The notes beneath the pieces were generated by a model. The model saw nothing but the letters and a program-made list of their open reading frames with translations, was not told the DNA's origin and did not search any database. Positions 29,570 through 38,406 of a stretch of 64,000 nt of DNA are shown here, piece by piece. The stretch spans positions 1 through 64,000 of the forward strand of contig NZ_JACJJL010000016.1 in assembly GCF_016899955.1 (NCBI RefSeq), written 5' to 3'. The stretch is from Marseilla massiliensis. Its GTDB lineage: Bacteria > Bacteroidota > Bacteroidia > Bacteroidales > Bacteroidaceae. The translations under genes were made by a program, and so were the position numbers. Within the stretch, counting starts at the first letter, position 1; every line of letters starts with the position of its first letter.

Positions 29570-30564
29570 TTCTGCAATACCTCCCCAAAGCGTTTTGGTT
29601 TCACATAAGTATTTATTAGCGGAGTGAATGCGTTCATAATAAGTATGGCAAACGACATTCCCTCGGGGTAACTGCCCCAATTGCGAATAAGGACGGTAAG
29701 AAGGCCTATGGCAACGCCGTAGATTAGCTGGCCCTTGTGCGTCATGGGCGATGTCACATAGTCGGTGGCCATGAATATGGCGCCGAGCATGAGTCCGCCG
29801 CTGAGCACCACGGCCACGGGGTCGGCATAAACGGGATTGGCCAGGTGCAGCAACCCGCTAACCACGAACACGGTGGCTATGATGCTTACCGGGATGTGCC
29901 ATGTTATTATCTTCTTCCAAAGCATGTACACCAGGCCGATGATGAGCGCAAGGGCGCACACCTCGCCAATGGTGCCGGCTCCGCCCATGGCGTTGTTGCC
30001 GAGCAACAGGTGGAGCGAGTCTGGAAGGTCGTTGAGCACCGACGCATCGCCGGTCTTTATCGCTGTCTTCATCAGGCTGAGCGGCGTGGCGCCTGTCTCT
30101 GCGTCGAGGTAGCTACCGAGCTGCCCCACCACCGGCCAAGACGTCATCTGCGCCGGGAAACTGACCAGCAGGAAGCAACGCCCTACCAGAGCCGGGTTGA
30201 ACACATTGCATCCCAGTCCGCCGAATGTCATCTTTGCCACCCCTATCGCCACGAGTGCCCCCAGCACTATTATCCACACGGGAAGGTTTGACGGAAGGTT
30301 GAAGCCAAGCAGCAAGCCCGTCAGGATGGCCGACCCATCGCATACGGTCAGCCTGTCGCTCTTCAGCACAAACCTGTTGATGAGCCATTCGAAGAAAACG
30401 CATGACACTACGCTTGCCGCGCACACCACCAATGAGCCTATCCCGAAGTAAAAGAACGACACTATCAGGGCAGGCAGCAATGCTATTATCACGCCATACA
30501 TATTGCGCTCCACGCTATCCGTGCCATGCGCATGTGGAGACAAAGATACTATTAACTTACCCAT
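29566..30564 (-). CDS. rnfD: Rnf complex subunit D
   Basis: The gene encodes a 332-residue integral membrane subunit of the RnfD/NqrB family with about nine to ten helices. The SPHAHGTDSVERNMYGVIIA start and the GATPLSLMK flavin-attachment segment (Thr as probable FMN site) are seen, as is the conserved FMATDYVTSPMT region near the end. RnfD carries the cation path with RnfA/E. It is coupled to rnfG by an ATGA overlap and begins 6 bases after the rnfC stop. Confidence 0.94.
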   Translation of the reverse strand: MGKLIVSLSPHAHGTDSVERNMYGVIIALLPALIVSFFYFGIGSLVVCAASVVSCVFFEWLINRFVLKSDRLTVCDGSAILTGLLLGFNLPSNLPVWIIVLGALVAIGVAKMTFGGLGCNVFNPALVGRCFLLVSFPAQMTSWPVVGQLGSYLDAETGATPLSLMKTAIKTGDASVLNDLPDSLHLLLGNNAMGGAGTIGEVCALALIIGLVYMLWKKIITWHIPVSIIATVFVVSGLLHLANPVYADPVAVVLSGGLMLGAIFMATDYVTSPMTHKGQLIYGVAIGLLTVLIRNWGSYPEGMSFAILIMNAFTPLINTYVKPKRFGEVLQK

Positions 30565-30570
30565 TTTTGT

Positions 30571-31926
30571 TTACTTTTTAGCATTACGGGCCCTAATGAT
30601 GCCCATTACTTTTGACTTTCCGAAGCGTATGTTGTCCAATATCGGCCTGTGCGACGGACATGTATACTGGCATGAGCCACACTCTATGCACGAAGTGATG
30701 CACTCGGCCTCCACCTTGTCCCACATCTGCTTTGCCGAAGCCGTTGCCAGCAAATATGGCTCCAGCCCCATGGGGCACACGCTCACGCACTTTGCGCACC
30801 TAATGCACGGGTCGGCGGGCTTGCGCCTGGCCTCGCTGTCACTTATCACAGTCACGCTGTTCGTACCCTTGCACACGGGCACGTCAACCGAAGTCAGCGC
30901 CTTGCCCATCATCGGGCCGCCGGCCAAAAGCTTGTTGTCGCCCTCAGGCATGCCGCCGCAAAGGTCGATGAGCTCTCTCATCGGGGTCCCCATGCGCACG
31001 AGGAAATTGCCCGGGTGGGCCAGGCGCTTGCCCGTGACGGTGGTGTAGCGCTCGAACAGCGGCTTGTGCTTCATCACTGCCTGGTATACGGCGAACGCCG
31101 TTCCGACGTTTTGCACTATTGCGCCGACATTGACAGGTATGGCGGGCGGGGCCGGAACCTGGCGGCGTATTACGGCGTCGACAAGCTGCTTCTCGCCTCC
31201 CTGCGGATAGCGCTGCTTCAACGGGACAACCTCGATGCGTGGGTCGGCTTTCACTTTCTCTGTCAGCAGGGCTATGGCCTTGGGCTTGTTCACCTCTATG
31301 CCTATGTATCCCCGGTCTACCTTGGCCGCCTTCATGAGCAGTTGCAAGCCCACGACAATCTCGTCGGCGTGCTCCATCATCAGGCGGTAGTCTGACGTGA
31401 TGTATGGTTCGCACTCTACAGCGTTGATTATTACGCATTCGGCCTTTGCCGTCGGCGGCGGGCACAGCTTGACAAACGTTGGAAAGCCGGCTCCGCCCAT
31501 GCCGGTCACGCCGGCCGCTTTAACGCTCTCCACAATGCCCTCCGGCGTCAGTTCGGGGTGGGCCTCAACGGTCTCGAGCTTGTCGGAGCGGTCTATGCCC
31601 TCTTCCCACTCGTCGCCTTCTACGTTGACAATTATCACGGGGGTACGGTAGCCGGTGGCGTCGACAGCAGCGTCAATCTTGACCACCGTGCCCGAAACCG
31701 ACGAGAATATCGGTGCCGACACAAAACCGCCGGCCTCGGCTATCATCGTTCCCACCTTCACCCGGTCGCCTTTCTTCACCACGGGCTTGGCCGGAGCGCC
31801 GATATGCTGCGACAATGGGAATATGGCTTGCTTTGGCAGGGGGGCCGCAACGGTCTCGACCTCGTGTGTCAGCTTGTTTTCTTCCGGATGGATTCCACCT
31901 ATCCTAAATGTCCTTATTATGTTCAT
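30571..31926 (-). CDS. rnfC: Rnf complex subunit C
   Basis: The gene encodes a 451-residue cytoplasmic subunit. It contains an NqrF/Nuo51-like fold with GGAGFPTFVK (FMN/NADH-binding region) and two [4Fe-4S] motifs near the C-terminus: CIRCAKCVSVCP and CIECGSCQYTCP. It accepts or donates electrons to NAD(H). I start at 31926 (MNIIRTFRIGGIHPEE), which matches the family; the longer frame is inside rnfB. It overlaps the rnfB end by 4 bases. Confidence 0.94.
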   Translation of the reverse strand: MNIIRTFRIGGIHPEENKLTHEVETVAAPLPKQAIFPLSQHIGAPAKPVVKKGDRVKVGTMIAEAGGFVSAPIFSSVSGTVVKIDAAVDATGYRTPVIIVNVEGDEWEEGIDRSDKLETVEAHPELTPEGIVESVKAAGVTGMGGAGFPTFVKLCPPPTAKAECVIINAVECEPYITSDYRLMMEHADEIVVGLQLLMKAAKVDRGYIGIEVNKPKAIALLTEKVKADPRIEVVPLKQRYPQGGEKQLVDAVIRRQVPAPPAIPVNVGAIVQNVGTAFAVYQAVMKHKPLFERYTTVTGKRLAHPGNFLVRMGTPMRELIDLCGGMPEGDNKLLAGGPMMGKALTSVDVPVCKGTNSVTVISDSEARRKPADPCIRCAKCVSVCPMGLEPYLLATASAKQMWDKVEAECITSCIECGSCQYTCPSHRPILDNIRFGKSKVMGIIRARNAKK

Positions 31927-32828
31927 TGCTTTGCCTCTCCTTCGTTTACAGGTTCCACATTGGCCGCGCCGACGCTGGCGGCAGGCTGGGTTGCCGGCTT
32001 CGGGGCGGGGAAATTCACCGACACGATGGCGTGGGTCGGGCATGCCTTCTCGCACTTCCTGCACAGGCGGCACTTGGCCGGGTCGATGTATGCCACGTTG
32101 TTTGCCACTGTGATGGCATCAAACTGGCACTCCTTCTGGCATTTTCCGCAACCTATGCAGGCTGCCTTGCACGCCTTCATGGCCACCGGCCCTTTGTCGC
32201 GGTTGACGCAGCTCACATAAATGCGCCTGCCCTTTGGGCCTTTCTTGCGCAACTCGATGATGCCCCGCGGACAGGCTTTCACGCATGCCCCGCACGAGGT
32301 ACACTTGTCTTCGTCGACCTCGGCGATGCCTGTCTCGGGATTGACCGAGATGGCGCCAAACTGGCACGCAGCCACGCAATCGCCGCAACCGAGGCAGCCA
32401 TAGCCGCAAGCCGTCTCGCCGGCACCGCACGCGTGCATGGCGGCGCACGTGCGCAAGCCCGAATACTCGGCTATGCGCGGACGGTTGGCGCACGTGCCGT
32501 TACACCTCACAACGGCAACCATGGGTTCGGTGTTGACAACGGCCATGCCCAAGAGGTCGGCCACCTTTCCCATCACTTCCTGCCCACCGACAGGGCAAAA
32601 CAAGCCTTCGATGCTCCCGGCATCGGCACCCTTGACCAAGGCGTCGGCCAGGCCGGCGCAACCGGCGAAACCGCAACCGCCGCAATTGGCTTGCGGCAAG
32701 AGCTCGGCAACCTCGCCTATGCGGGCGTCTTCCTTCACGGCGAACTTCTTGGAACACACATACAGGACGGTGGACGACACCAGCCCGATGGCACCAAGAG
32801 CTATTACCGCGACCAAAACAAGATCCAT
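31923..32828 (-). CDS. rnfB: Rnf complex subunit B (ferredoxin domain protein)
   Basis: The gene encodes a 301-residue protein with an N-terminal transmembrane helix, the 4Fe-4S ferredoxin-type cluster CGGCGFAGC at about residues 49-57, and several CxxCxxC motifs (GCLGCGDCVAAC, CTSCGACVKACP, CIGCGKCQKEC, CRLCRKCEKACP). These four cluster sets make it an extended RnfB, as in other Bacteroidetes. It is the ferredoxin-facing subunit. The C-terminal 30 residues form an Ala/Pro/Val-rich tail. Confidence 0.95.
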   Translation of the reverse strand: MDLVLVAVIALGAIGLVSSTVLYVCSKKFAVKEDARIGEVAELLPQANCGGCGFAGCAGLADALVKGADAGSIEGLFCPVGGQEVMGKVADLLGMAVVNTEPMVAVVRCNGTCANRPRIAEYSGLRTCAAMHACGAGETACGYGCLGCGDCVAACQFGAISVNPETGIAEVDEDKCTSCGACVKACPRGIIELRKKGPKGRRIYVSCVNRDKGPVAMKACKAACIGCGKCQKECQFDAITVANNVAYIDPAKCRLCRKCEKACPTHAIVSVNFPAPKPATQPAASVGAANVEPVNEGEAKQ

Positions 32829-32855
32829 AATAAATTGTTTGTTTTAAGTTATAAT

Positions 32856-33275
32856 TTAATCTTTCTCTATGCGAAACGTCATCTTGCTGCGCATCCTGCC
32901 ACGCAGGAAGTAAAGCACAAGATAATAAGGTGCCAGCGCTGCCATGCCCGATAGGGCCCCGACGGTCTCGTCGGAAGTGGCCGCCACCACCGCAAAGAGC
33001 ACGGCCACCAATATAATGAAAGGCACCCCAAACGCCCACAGCAACGCCTTGAAGGCCACCTCGCGCGAGGCTGTCACCACCACGTGGTCGCCAACTTTAA
33101 CAGTTGCGGCATAGGCCGTGCCGTAGACATCTATCACTTTCTCCTTGCTCTCCGATGCGTTGCAATATCCGGCCACCTTGCACGATGCGCAAGCTGAGGT
33201 CTGGAGTATGCGCACCCTGACGCAATCATCGCCAACCGAGTCTACTATACCAGAATGCCTGATGCTGTCTGTCAT
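32856..33275 (-). CDS. rseC: RseC/MucC-type protein
   Basis: The gene encodes a 139-residue membrane protein: an N-terminal cytoplasmic domain with the cysteines CASCKVAGYC, then two transmembrane helices. RseC/RsxC-type proteins are linked to the SoxR-reducing complex and sit at the head of rnf operons, as here. The start at 33275 (MTDSIRHSGIV) is chosen to match the family start; an ATG at 33284 is equally usable and the frame is open further. The next gene, rnfB, begins 27 bases on. Confidence 0.85.
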   Translation of the reverse strand: MTDSIRHSGIVDSVGDDCVRVRILQTSACASCKVAGYCNASESKEKVIDVYGTAYAATVKVGDHVVVTASREVAFKALLWAFGVPFIILVAVLFAVVAATSDETVGALSGMAALAPYYLVLYFLRGRMRSKMTFRIEKD

Positions 33276-33320
33276 GTTATTCATACGCCGGAGGAAATGC
33301 AAACCCGACTTTACATTATG

Positions 33321-33351
33321 CAAAGGTAGCATTATCTTTCGAAAACGCAAA
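33321..33351 (-). promoter_or_regulatory. complete -7/-33 promoter for rseC-rnf operon
   Basis: On the minus strand TACCTTTG (33328-33321) follows TTTG (33351-33348) after 19 nt, exactly the Bacteroidetes spacing. It drives the seven-gene operon. Confidence 0.8.
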
Positions 33352-33389
33352 TAAAAACAACAACATTTTTCAAAAAACATTCGCAATCG

Positions 33390-33421
33390 TTTGCGGCTCT
33401 TCAAAATATTTTATACTTTTG
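33390..33421 (+). promoter_or_regulatory. -33/-7 promoter for acidic protein
   Basis: TTTG at 33390-33393 and TACTTTTG at 33414-33421, spaced 20 nt. The start codon candidates follow 24 or 45 bases later. Confidence 0.75.
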
Positions 33422-33465
33422 TATCGCTGTGGATATAAAGCCAAATGAACATAAGGACTATAGAT

Positions 33466-33909
33466 ATGAAAGCAACAGAACAAGCACTGCAACAAATCGA
33501 GCGCACAATAAAGAAAGTCGCCGACAAGTTTCCGCCAACCGTAGAGGCCACCCTCATGACCGACATACACTTCAGGGCAAACCAGGAGACGGGTGAGCTT
33601 GTGGCCTTCGACGACAATGACAAGGAAATAACGCGAACGGTAATCGAGCCGTGGATAAACAATGTTGACGACGATTTCTACGAATCGATAACATCGACAA
33701 TGCGCAAGTCGCTCGAAAAGCTGAGGTCTACGATAGAGGGGATGTCGCTGATAAAGCCGTTCTCGTTTGTGCTCGAAGACGAAGACAAGGAGGCGGTGGC
33801 CGAACTGTACATCGTCGACGGCGACACGGTGATAATAGACCCCGACATGATGCCCGACCTCGACAAAGACCTCGACGACTTCCTCAAGAAGCTGCTCGAC
33901 GAGAAATGA
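33466..33909 (+). CDS. unrecognised acidic protein
   Basis: The gene encodes 147 residues (154 if the ATG at 33445 is used; it is close to the promoter). It is very acidic, with no membrane segment or signal peptide. The C-terminus is a dense run of Asp and Leu (DLDKDLDDFLKKLLDEK), and a hydrophobic strand LYIVDGDTVIIDPDMM precedes it. The N-terminal half is an amphipathic helix (EQALQQIERTIKKVADKF). I recognise no family. It seems a conserved small Bacteroidales protein; function unknown. It is transcribed alone, convergent with the HD gene. Confidence 0.72.
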   Translation: MKATEQALQQIERTIKKVADKFPPTVEATLMTDIHFRANQETGELVAFDDNDKEITRTVIEPWINNVDDDFYESITSTMRKSLEKLRSTIEGMSLIKPFSFVLEDEDKEAVAELYIVDGDTVIIDPDMMPDLDKDLDDFLKKLLDEK

Positions 33910-33950
33910 CCGGCGCGGCCCTTGCCCATGGCCCTGGCGGGGCCACCGGG

Positions 33951-34583
33951 CTAAGCCTCCTCGCCGTAAATCCTGTCGAACACTGCGCGCAGCCTGACCG
34001 GGTCAGCCAGGCATGAGCGCACCTCGTTGAGCTTGCGCTCATTGTCAGACCCCGGTATCCACAGCTTCATGTAGCCGTGCGACGAATACTTGTTGTCGAG
34101 GTGCTCGCGGAACCGTTGCCACTGCCGCTCCTTGTCCAGTTGCGGGTAATTGGACAGGCCAAACTGTATGGTGCGCCTGAAAACGGTGTCGGGCTCCAAG
34201 TCACGGTCGGCCTCGGCCACTATCTTGCCGTAGATGCTGCGCGGCGAGTGTGAGGCCGAAGCCCTATGGTCCTCAACAGCCTCTTTCATTATCTTTATCT
34301 GCTCGGGCGAGAACCACCGCCTGAGCCGCATGTCGCGCGCCAGTATCTTGCCGCCGGTGATATGGTGGACGGCCCTCGGGCCCGACATGCCTATATCGTG
34401 GTATGCGGCCACGACATAAGCCATGTCGATGTTAGCGCCCACCGACGAGGCCAGTTCCAGCGAACGCTTTATCACCCTGTTCACATGCGCAAGGCCGTGG
34501 GCCTTGTCAAAGTCGGCGTATGCCGGTAGTATGCTCGTCTCGATGAATTCGACCAAGTCAAGGCTTGCAGTGTTGCCAATCAT
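33951..34583 (-). CDS. HD-domain phosphohydrolase
   Basis: The gene encodes a 210-residue HD-superfamily metal-dependent phosphohydrolase. The first His is in AHGLAHVNRV and the HD pair is in AAYHDIGM (about residues 63-70); a later DHRAS and Asp in AEADRDL fit the remaining ligands. The family acts on nucleotides or other phosphate esters; the substrate is unknown. The start at 34583 (MIGNTASL) is used since the frame upstream crosses the promoter region. Its promoter interlocks with that of menA. Confidence 0.83.
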   Translation of the reverse strand: MIGNTASLDLVEFIETSILPAYADFDKAHGLAHVNRVIKRSLELASSVGANIDMAYVVAAYHDIGMSGPRAVHHITGGKILARDMRLRRWFSPEQIKIMKEAVEDHRASASHSPRSIYGKIVAEADRDLEPDTVFRRTIQFGLSNYPQLDKERQWQRFREHLDNKYSSHGYMKLWIPGSDNERKLNEVRSCLADPVRLRAVFDRIYGEEA

Positions 34584-34667
34584 AATAACGATACCTATTT
34601 TCTTGCCGGCGGCCCGGGCGGAAAAACGCCCCTGCCAACTGCCGCCGGTCGTTTTTTGTGGAATATT

Positions 34668-34703
34668 TTTGCAAATATACATAATAATGCCTACTTTTGC
34701 AAA
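34668..34703. promoter_or_regulatory. interlocked divergent promoters of the HD gene and menA
   Basis: Plus strand: TTTG (34668-34671), 20 nt, TACTTTTG (34692-34699) for menA. Minus strand: TTTG (34703-34700), 20 nt, TATATTTG (34679-34672) for the HD gene. Each promoter's -33 lies beside the other's -7, so the two RNA polymerase footprints overlap fully. Confidence 0.7.
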
Positions 34704-34721
34704 TATATTTTGAAGAAAATC

Positions 34722-35633
34722 ATGGAAAAGGAAACGGTAAGACAAAATTCGGCCAAGGCCTGGATGCTGGCGGCAAGGCCCAAGACACTTTCGGGAGCGG
34801 CCGTGCCGGTGATGATAGGCCTGGCCTTGGCATACAGCGATGCGGCCGGCTCGGGCCTGGCATTCGACTGGACTGCCGCGGCGCTGTGCTTCCTGTTTGC
34901 GATGATCATGCAGATTGACGCCAACTTCATCAACGACTACTTCGACTTCATCAAGGGCACCGACGACACCGAAAAGCGCCTGGGCCCCCGACGCGCCTGC
35001 GCCCAGGGATGGGTGAAGCCCCGGTCTATGAGATACGCCATTGCCCTGACCACCATCGCCGCATGCGTTGCCGGCCTGCCGCTGATATTCTACGGCGGTG
35101 TAGAGATGATACTCGTGGGGGCCGTGTGTGTGGTTTTCTGCTTCCTATACACCACCTACCTGTCGTACGTTGGGCTGGGCGACGTGCTCGTGCTCGTGTT
35201 CTTCGGCCTCGTGCCGGTGTGCATCACCTACTACATTCAACTGCACACGTGCACGTGGGAGGTGCTGGCTGCATCGGTATCGTGCGGCCTGGTCATCGAC
35301 TGCCTGCTGCTCGTCAACAACTACCGCGACCGCGACACCGACCGCGAAGCAGGCAAGAACACGCTCGTGGTAAGGCTCGGCGCCCACTGCGGGCGCATGC
35401 TCTACCTCAGCAGCGGCCTTACGGCATGCCTACTCGGGGCCGTATCGGCCTTTGCCGGCCACCCGCTGGCCTTCGCCATGCCGCTGCTGACCTACCTGCC
35501 GCTGCACGTGCTGACCTACCGCAGGATTGTGCGCATAAACAAAGGCAAGGCCCTCAACGCCTGCCTCGGCGAGACTGCAAGAAACATACTCGTCTACGGC
35601 ATTGCCGTGAGCGCCGGCGTGCTCATCATCTGA
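34722..35633 (+). CDS. menA: 1,4-dihydroxy-2-naphthoate polyprenyltransferase
   Basis: The gene encodes a 303-residue UbiA-superfamily membrane enzyme with about eight or nine helices. It attaches the polyprenyl chain to 1,4-dihydroxy-2-naphthoate in menaquinone synthesis. The first Asp-rich motif is NDYFDFIKGTDD (NDxxDxxxD type) and the second YRDRDTDREAGKNT. WMLAARPKTLSGAAVPV matches the MenA N-terminus. The start at 34722 (MEKETVRQ) is chosen because the upstream frame covers the promoter. Other men genes are not in the window. Confidence 0.9.
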   Translation: MEKETVRQNSAKAWMLAARPKTLSGAAVPVMIGLALAYSDAAGSGLAFDWTAAALCFLFAMIMQIDANFINDYFDFIKGTDDTEKRLGPRRACAQGWVKPRSMRYAIALTTIAACVAGLPLIFYGGVEMILVGAVCVVFCFLYTTYLSYVGLGDVLVLVFFGLVPVCITYYIQLHTCTWEVLAASVSCGLVIDCLLLVNNYRDRDTDREAGKNTLVVRLGAHCGRMLYLSSGLTACLLGAVSAFAGHPLAFAMPLLTYLPLHVLTYRRIVRINKGKALNACLGETARNILVYGIAVSAGVLII

Positions 35634-35778
35634 AGTAATGGTAGTAAAGGGCGGCGAGCAGGGCCAGCAACACTATGGTTACAACTGTCCTGACAAGGCA
35701 TCCCGCCACTTTCTTGATTATGACTATGCCGATGATTATCATCAGCAGCGCCGCTCCATAATATACTAAGTTTTCCAT
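35626..35778 (-). CDS. 50-residue membrane protein
   Basis: A short gene on the minus strand starts ATG at 35778 and stops at 35626, overlapping the last 8 bases of menA (including its stop) from the opposite side. It encodes 50 residues, MENLVYYGAALLMIIIGIV then IIKKVAGCLVR, a second hydrophobic helix and a YYHYFR end: two transmembrane helices around a short basic loop with one Cys. I recall proteins of this layout in other Bacteroidales but can name no family or function. No clear promoter is seen. The clean two-helix pattern argues strongly for a real gene. Confidence 0.72.
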   Translation of the reverse strand: MENLVYYGAALLMIIIGIVIIKKVAGCLVRTVVTIVLLALLAALYYHYFR

Positions 35779-35910
35779 TCAATTACAATTAAGATGGCCC
35801 ATGCCCACTGCCGACGGCATTTCCGTGCGGAGCGCATGGGCTGCTGCATTTTATCAATATATTTCGCCAAATATGGCCTGGCGAGCCAACTGCCTGTGGG
35901 CAAGCGTGTT

Positions 35911-36020
35911 GCGCAACGGCGCATACGGCCGCGCCAAACGGCCCGTCCGGCAGTGCCAAACAGGCCCCGCCACCATGCCAAATGGCCCGTATGACAGAGC
36001 CGTGCGGCCCATGCCGCATG
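35911..36020. repeat. 22-bp dyad repeat array D (5 units)
   Basis: Units start at 35911, 35933, 35955, 35977 and 35999, in a gap between the small membrane gene and the convergent pseudouridine synthase. Cores include AACGGCCCGT, AACAGGCCCC and AATGGCCCGT, with left arms GCCAAAC or GCGCAAC. Confidence 0.8.
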
Positions 36021-36052
36021 GCAGGCGGGCTATTGTCGGAATGTTTTACCAA

Positions 36053-36949
36053 TCATCTGAACATGCTCCTGAACGCAGACGGCACCGGCATCTCAAACTC
36101 CATGCGCTCGCGGGTGACGGGGTGGAAGAAGCAGAGCACGTAGGCATGCAGGCACAGGCGGTGCAGCGGGTCGTCGCCGTTGCCATATTTCACGTCGCCG
36201 CACACCGGGTGGCCAATGTCGGCCGAGTGCACTCGAATCTGGTTCTTGCGCCCGGTCTCGAGCTTAAACTCAACAAGCGAGTGGTCGGTGGTGCGGTCGA
36301 GCACACGGAAATGGGTCACGGCATACTTGCCTCCGTTGTCCACGGGCGACGAATATGTGACGAAGGCCTTGTTGTCCTTGAGCCAGCTGGCCACGGTGCC
36401 GCCCTCCTCTACTATCTCGCCGCTCACAACGGCCACATACCTGCGGTCGTAAACAATGTCGTGCCAGTTGTGCTCAAGTATCTGCTCGGTCTCCATGTCC
36501 TTGGCGTAAACCATCAGCCCGCTCGTGTCGCGGTCAAGCCTGTGCACCACGTGGGCCCGGCAGTTCTGCCTTGACTTGTGGAAATAGTCGTCGAGCACAG
36601 CCTTGACGTTGAGCGACGAATGGCCCGCAGCCATCGAGAGTATGCCCGGAGCCTTCTCCACCACAACCAGCCAGCGGTCTTCATACACAATCTTTACAAA
36701 CCTGTTCTTCAGCACATTCTGGTTGCGCTTGGTCTTGCTGACAGACACCTTCATGCCGGGCATGAGCCTGAAGTCGAACTGCGTGATTGTCTTGCCGTCC
36801 ACCTTGACCCCACGGCCCTTTAGCGTAGCCTTCACCTTTGTGCGGCTCTCCTTGGCGTTGGCCAGCAAGAAGTCGAGCAGGCCCTGCTCTTCGTCAACGC
36901 CAAAATGCCAGTATTCATCTTTTTTGTTATAGTCGGAATAATGTCTCAT
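36053..36949 (-). CDS. RluA-family pseudouridine synthase
   Basis: The gene encodes a 298-residue RNA pseudouridine synthase. An S4-like domain occupies the N-terminal 80 residues (LLDFLLANAKESRTKVKATL); the catalytic Asp is in HRLDRDTSGLMVYAK (about residue 150). The C-terminal HVRxxxHPVCGD pattern is typical of RluD/RluC enzymes that modify 23S rRNA. The exact rRNA or tRNA site is not predictable. It has its own promoter, with the -7 at 36977-36984 on the minus strand. Confidence 0.9.
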   Translation of the reverse strand: MRHYSDYNKKDEYWHFGVDEEQGLLDFLLANAKESRTKVKATLKGRGVKVDGKTITQFDFRLMPGMKVSVSKTKRNQNVLKNRFVKIVYEDRWLVVVEKAPGILSMAAGHSSLNVKAVLDDYFHKSRQNCRAHVVHRLDRDTSGLMVYAKDMETEQILEHNWHDIVYDRRYVAVVSGEIVEEGGTVASWLKDNKAFVTYSSPVDNGGKYAVTHFRVLDRTTDHSLVEFKLETGRKNQIRVHSADIGHPVCGDVKYGNGDDPLHRLCLHAYVLCFFHPVTRERMEFEMPVPSAFRSMFR

Positions 36950-37256
36950 CTGCTATGCCTGTTTTTAATTCGGGTGCAAAGATAGCGCAAAAAAATCGAT
37001 TATCCACAACCATTGGCGCAATAATGAGGAGCGCAGGCCGCTGTTTTTTGAACTGACGGCGGCCGAGCCAATATGCCCCGGCACCCCACGCGCACGGCAG
37101 GCGCACAGAAACGGGCGCCCACCACAGCAAGACACGGCAGCCGGCAGGCCGCCACCCCACCCCACAATTGGCGCACAGACAGGTCTGCATGGCGACAAAA
37201 GCATCAAAACAGGCAAAATATTGCACTGTGCATTCGCACAATTCAAAATTTATTGG
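36950..37256. other. 307-bp divergent gap, GC-rich, no gene
   Basis: Between the two promoters I see no coding potential and, unlike most large gaps here, no 22-bp repeats. Composition is rich in GCCGGC-like words. Confidence 0.5.
36977..36984 (-). promoter_or_regulatory. -7 promoter element for RluA-type gene
   Basis: The minus strand reads TATCTTTG, 27 bases before the start codon. Confidence 0.65.
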
Positions 37257-37264
37257 TATTTTTG
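37257..37264 (+). promoter_or_regulatory. -7 promoter element for LacI-type gene
   Basis: TATTTTTG fits TAnnTTTG, 21 bases before the start codon; TTCG at 37233-37236 is a weak -33 candidate. Confidence 0.6.
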
Positions 37265-37285
37265 CCGAAGCATAAATGACAGATT

Positions 37286-38359
37286 ATGGACATGATTCCA
37301 GAAAAGATTAGGATAAAGGATATAGCCGAACTGTCGGGCGTTTCGGTCGGCACAGTCGACAGAGTGCTCCACAACAGGCCCAATGTATCTAAGACAGCGA
37401 GGGAAAAAGTGGAAAAAGCCCTGAAGGAAATGGACTACCACCCCAACATGTACGCAAGCGCGCTGGCATGCAACAAGAGTTACAACTTCTACTGCATCAT
37501 ACCCAAACACGAGGCCGAGGCATACTGGGACGAGATTGAGGAGGGCGCCATGAGCGCACGCGACCACAGGCGTGACTTCAACATCAAAGTCAAGATGATG
37601 TACTACAAGAGGTTCAACCTCGAAACGTTTGCCAAAGTCACGGAGGAGTGCCTTAAGCAAGAGCCCGACGGAATAATAATAGTGCCGTCGAAGCTCGACG
37701 CTACAAGGAAGTTTACCGACGCCCTGCACGAGCGAGGCATACCCTTCATACTGCTCGACTCTTACATGCCCGACCTCAAGCCGCTGTCGTTCTACGGGCA
37801 AGACTCGTTCTGCAGCGGATACTTCGCGGGGAAAATGCTAATGCTGATTGCGGGCAAGGAATCGAAGATAATGCTGATGAAGCAGACCAAAAACGGCAAC
37901 GTGGCCAGCAAGCAGCAGGAAAACCGGGAGACGGGATTCCGCCACTACATGCACGACCACTTCCCCGACGTCGACATAATAGACGTAGACCTCCCACTCG
38001 ACGGCGAGCGCGAGGAATACGACACCATACTCGAGGAGTTCTTCGACTCGCACCCCGACGTGCACCATTGCATCACGTTCAATTCCAAGGCGCACATCGT
38101 GGGCGAGTTCCTGCTGAGGAGCAACAGGCGCAACGTGCAGATAATGGGCTACGACATGGTGAGCAAAAACGCGGAGTGCGTGCGCCAGGGCTCAATATCG
38201 TTCCTCATAGCGCAGCACGGCTACATGCAGGGCTATGCCTGTGTGCAAACCCTTTTCGACGCCATTGTGCTAAAAAAGAAAATCAACCCGGTCAACTACA
38301 TGCCAATAGAGATACTGACCAAGGAGAACGTAGACTTCTACAGGCGCACCCAACTGTAG
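37286..38359 (+). CDS. LacI-family transcriptional regulator
   Basis: The gene encodes a 357-residue regulator. The N-terminal helix-turn-helix is IRIKDIAELSGVSVGTVDRV (residues 8-27), followed by the hinge helix region MDYHPNMYASALA; the C-terminal 290 residues form a periplasmic-binding-protein-like ligand domain. It lies 47 bases upstream of uxaA and co-directional, so it probably controls that operon and responds to a sugar or uronate. No operator was identified. A second ATG at 37292 is possible. Confidence 0.88.
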   Translation: MDMIPEKIRIKDIAELSGVSVGTVDRVLHNRPNVSKTAREKVEKALKEMDYHPNMYASALACNKSYNFYCIIPKHEAEAYWDEIEEGAMSARDHRRDFNIKVKMMYYKRFNLETFAKVTEECLKQEPDGIIIVPSKLDATRKFTDALHERGIPFILLDSYMPDLKPLSFYGQDSFCSGYFAGKMLMLIAGKESKIMLMKQTKNGNVASKQQENRETGFRHYMHDHFPDVDIIDVDLPLDGEREEYDTILEEFFDSHPDVHHCITFNSKAHIVGEFLLRSNRRNVQIMGYDMVSKNAECVRQGSISFLIAQHGYMQGYACVQTLFDAIVLKKKINPVNYMPIEILTKENVDFYRRTQL

Positions 38360-38406
38360 GCTCCGCAAACTGCAAATTATTAGTTTTATTACATACAACA
38401 AACATT

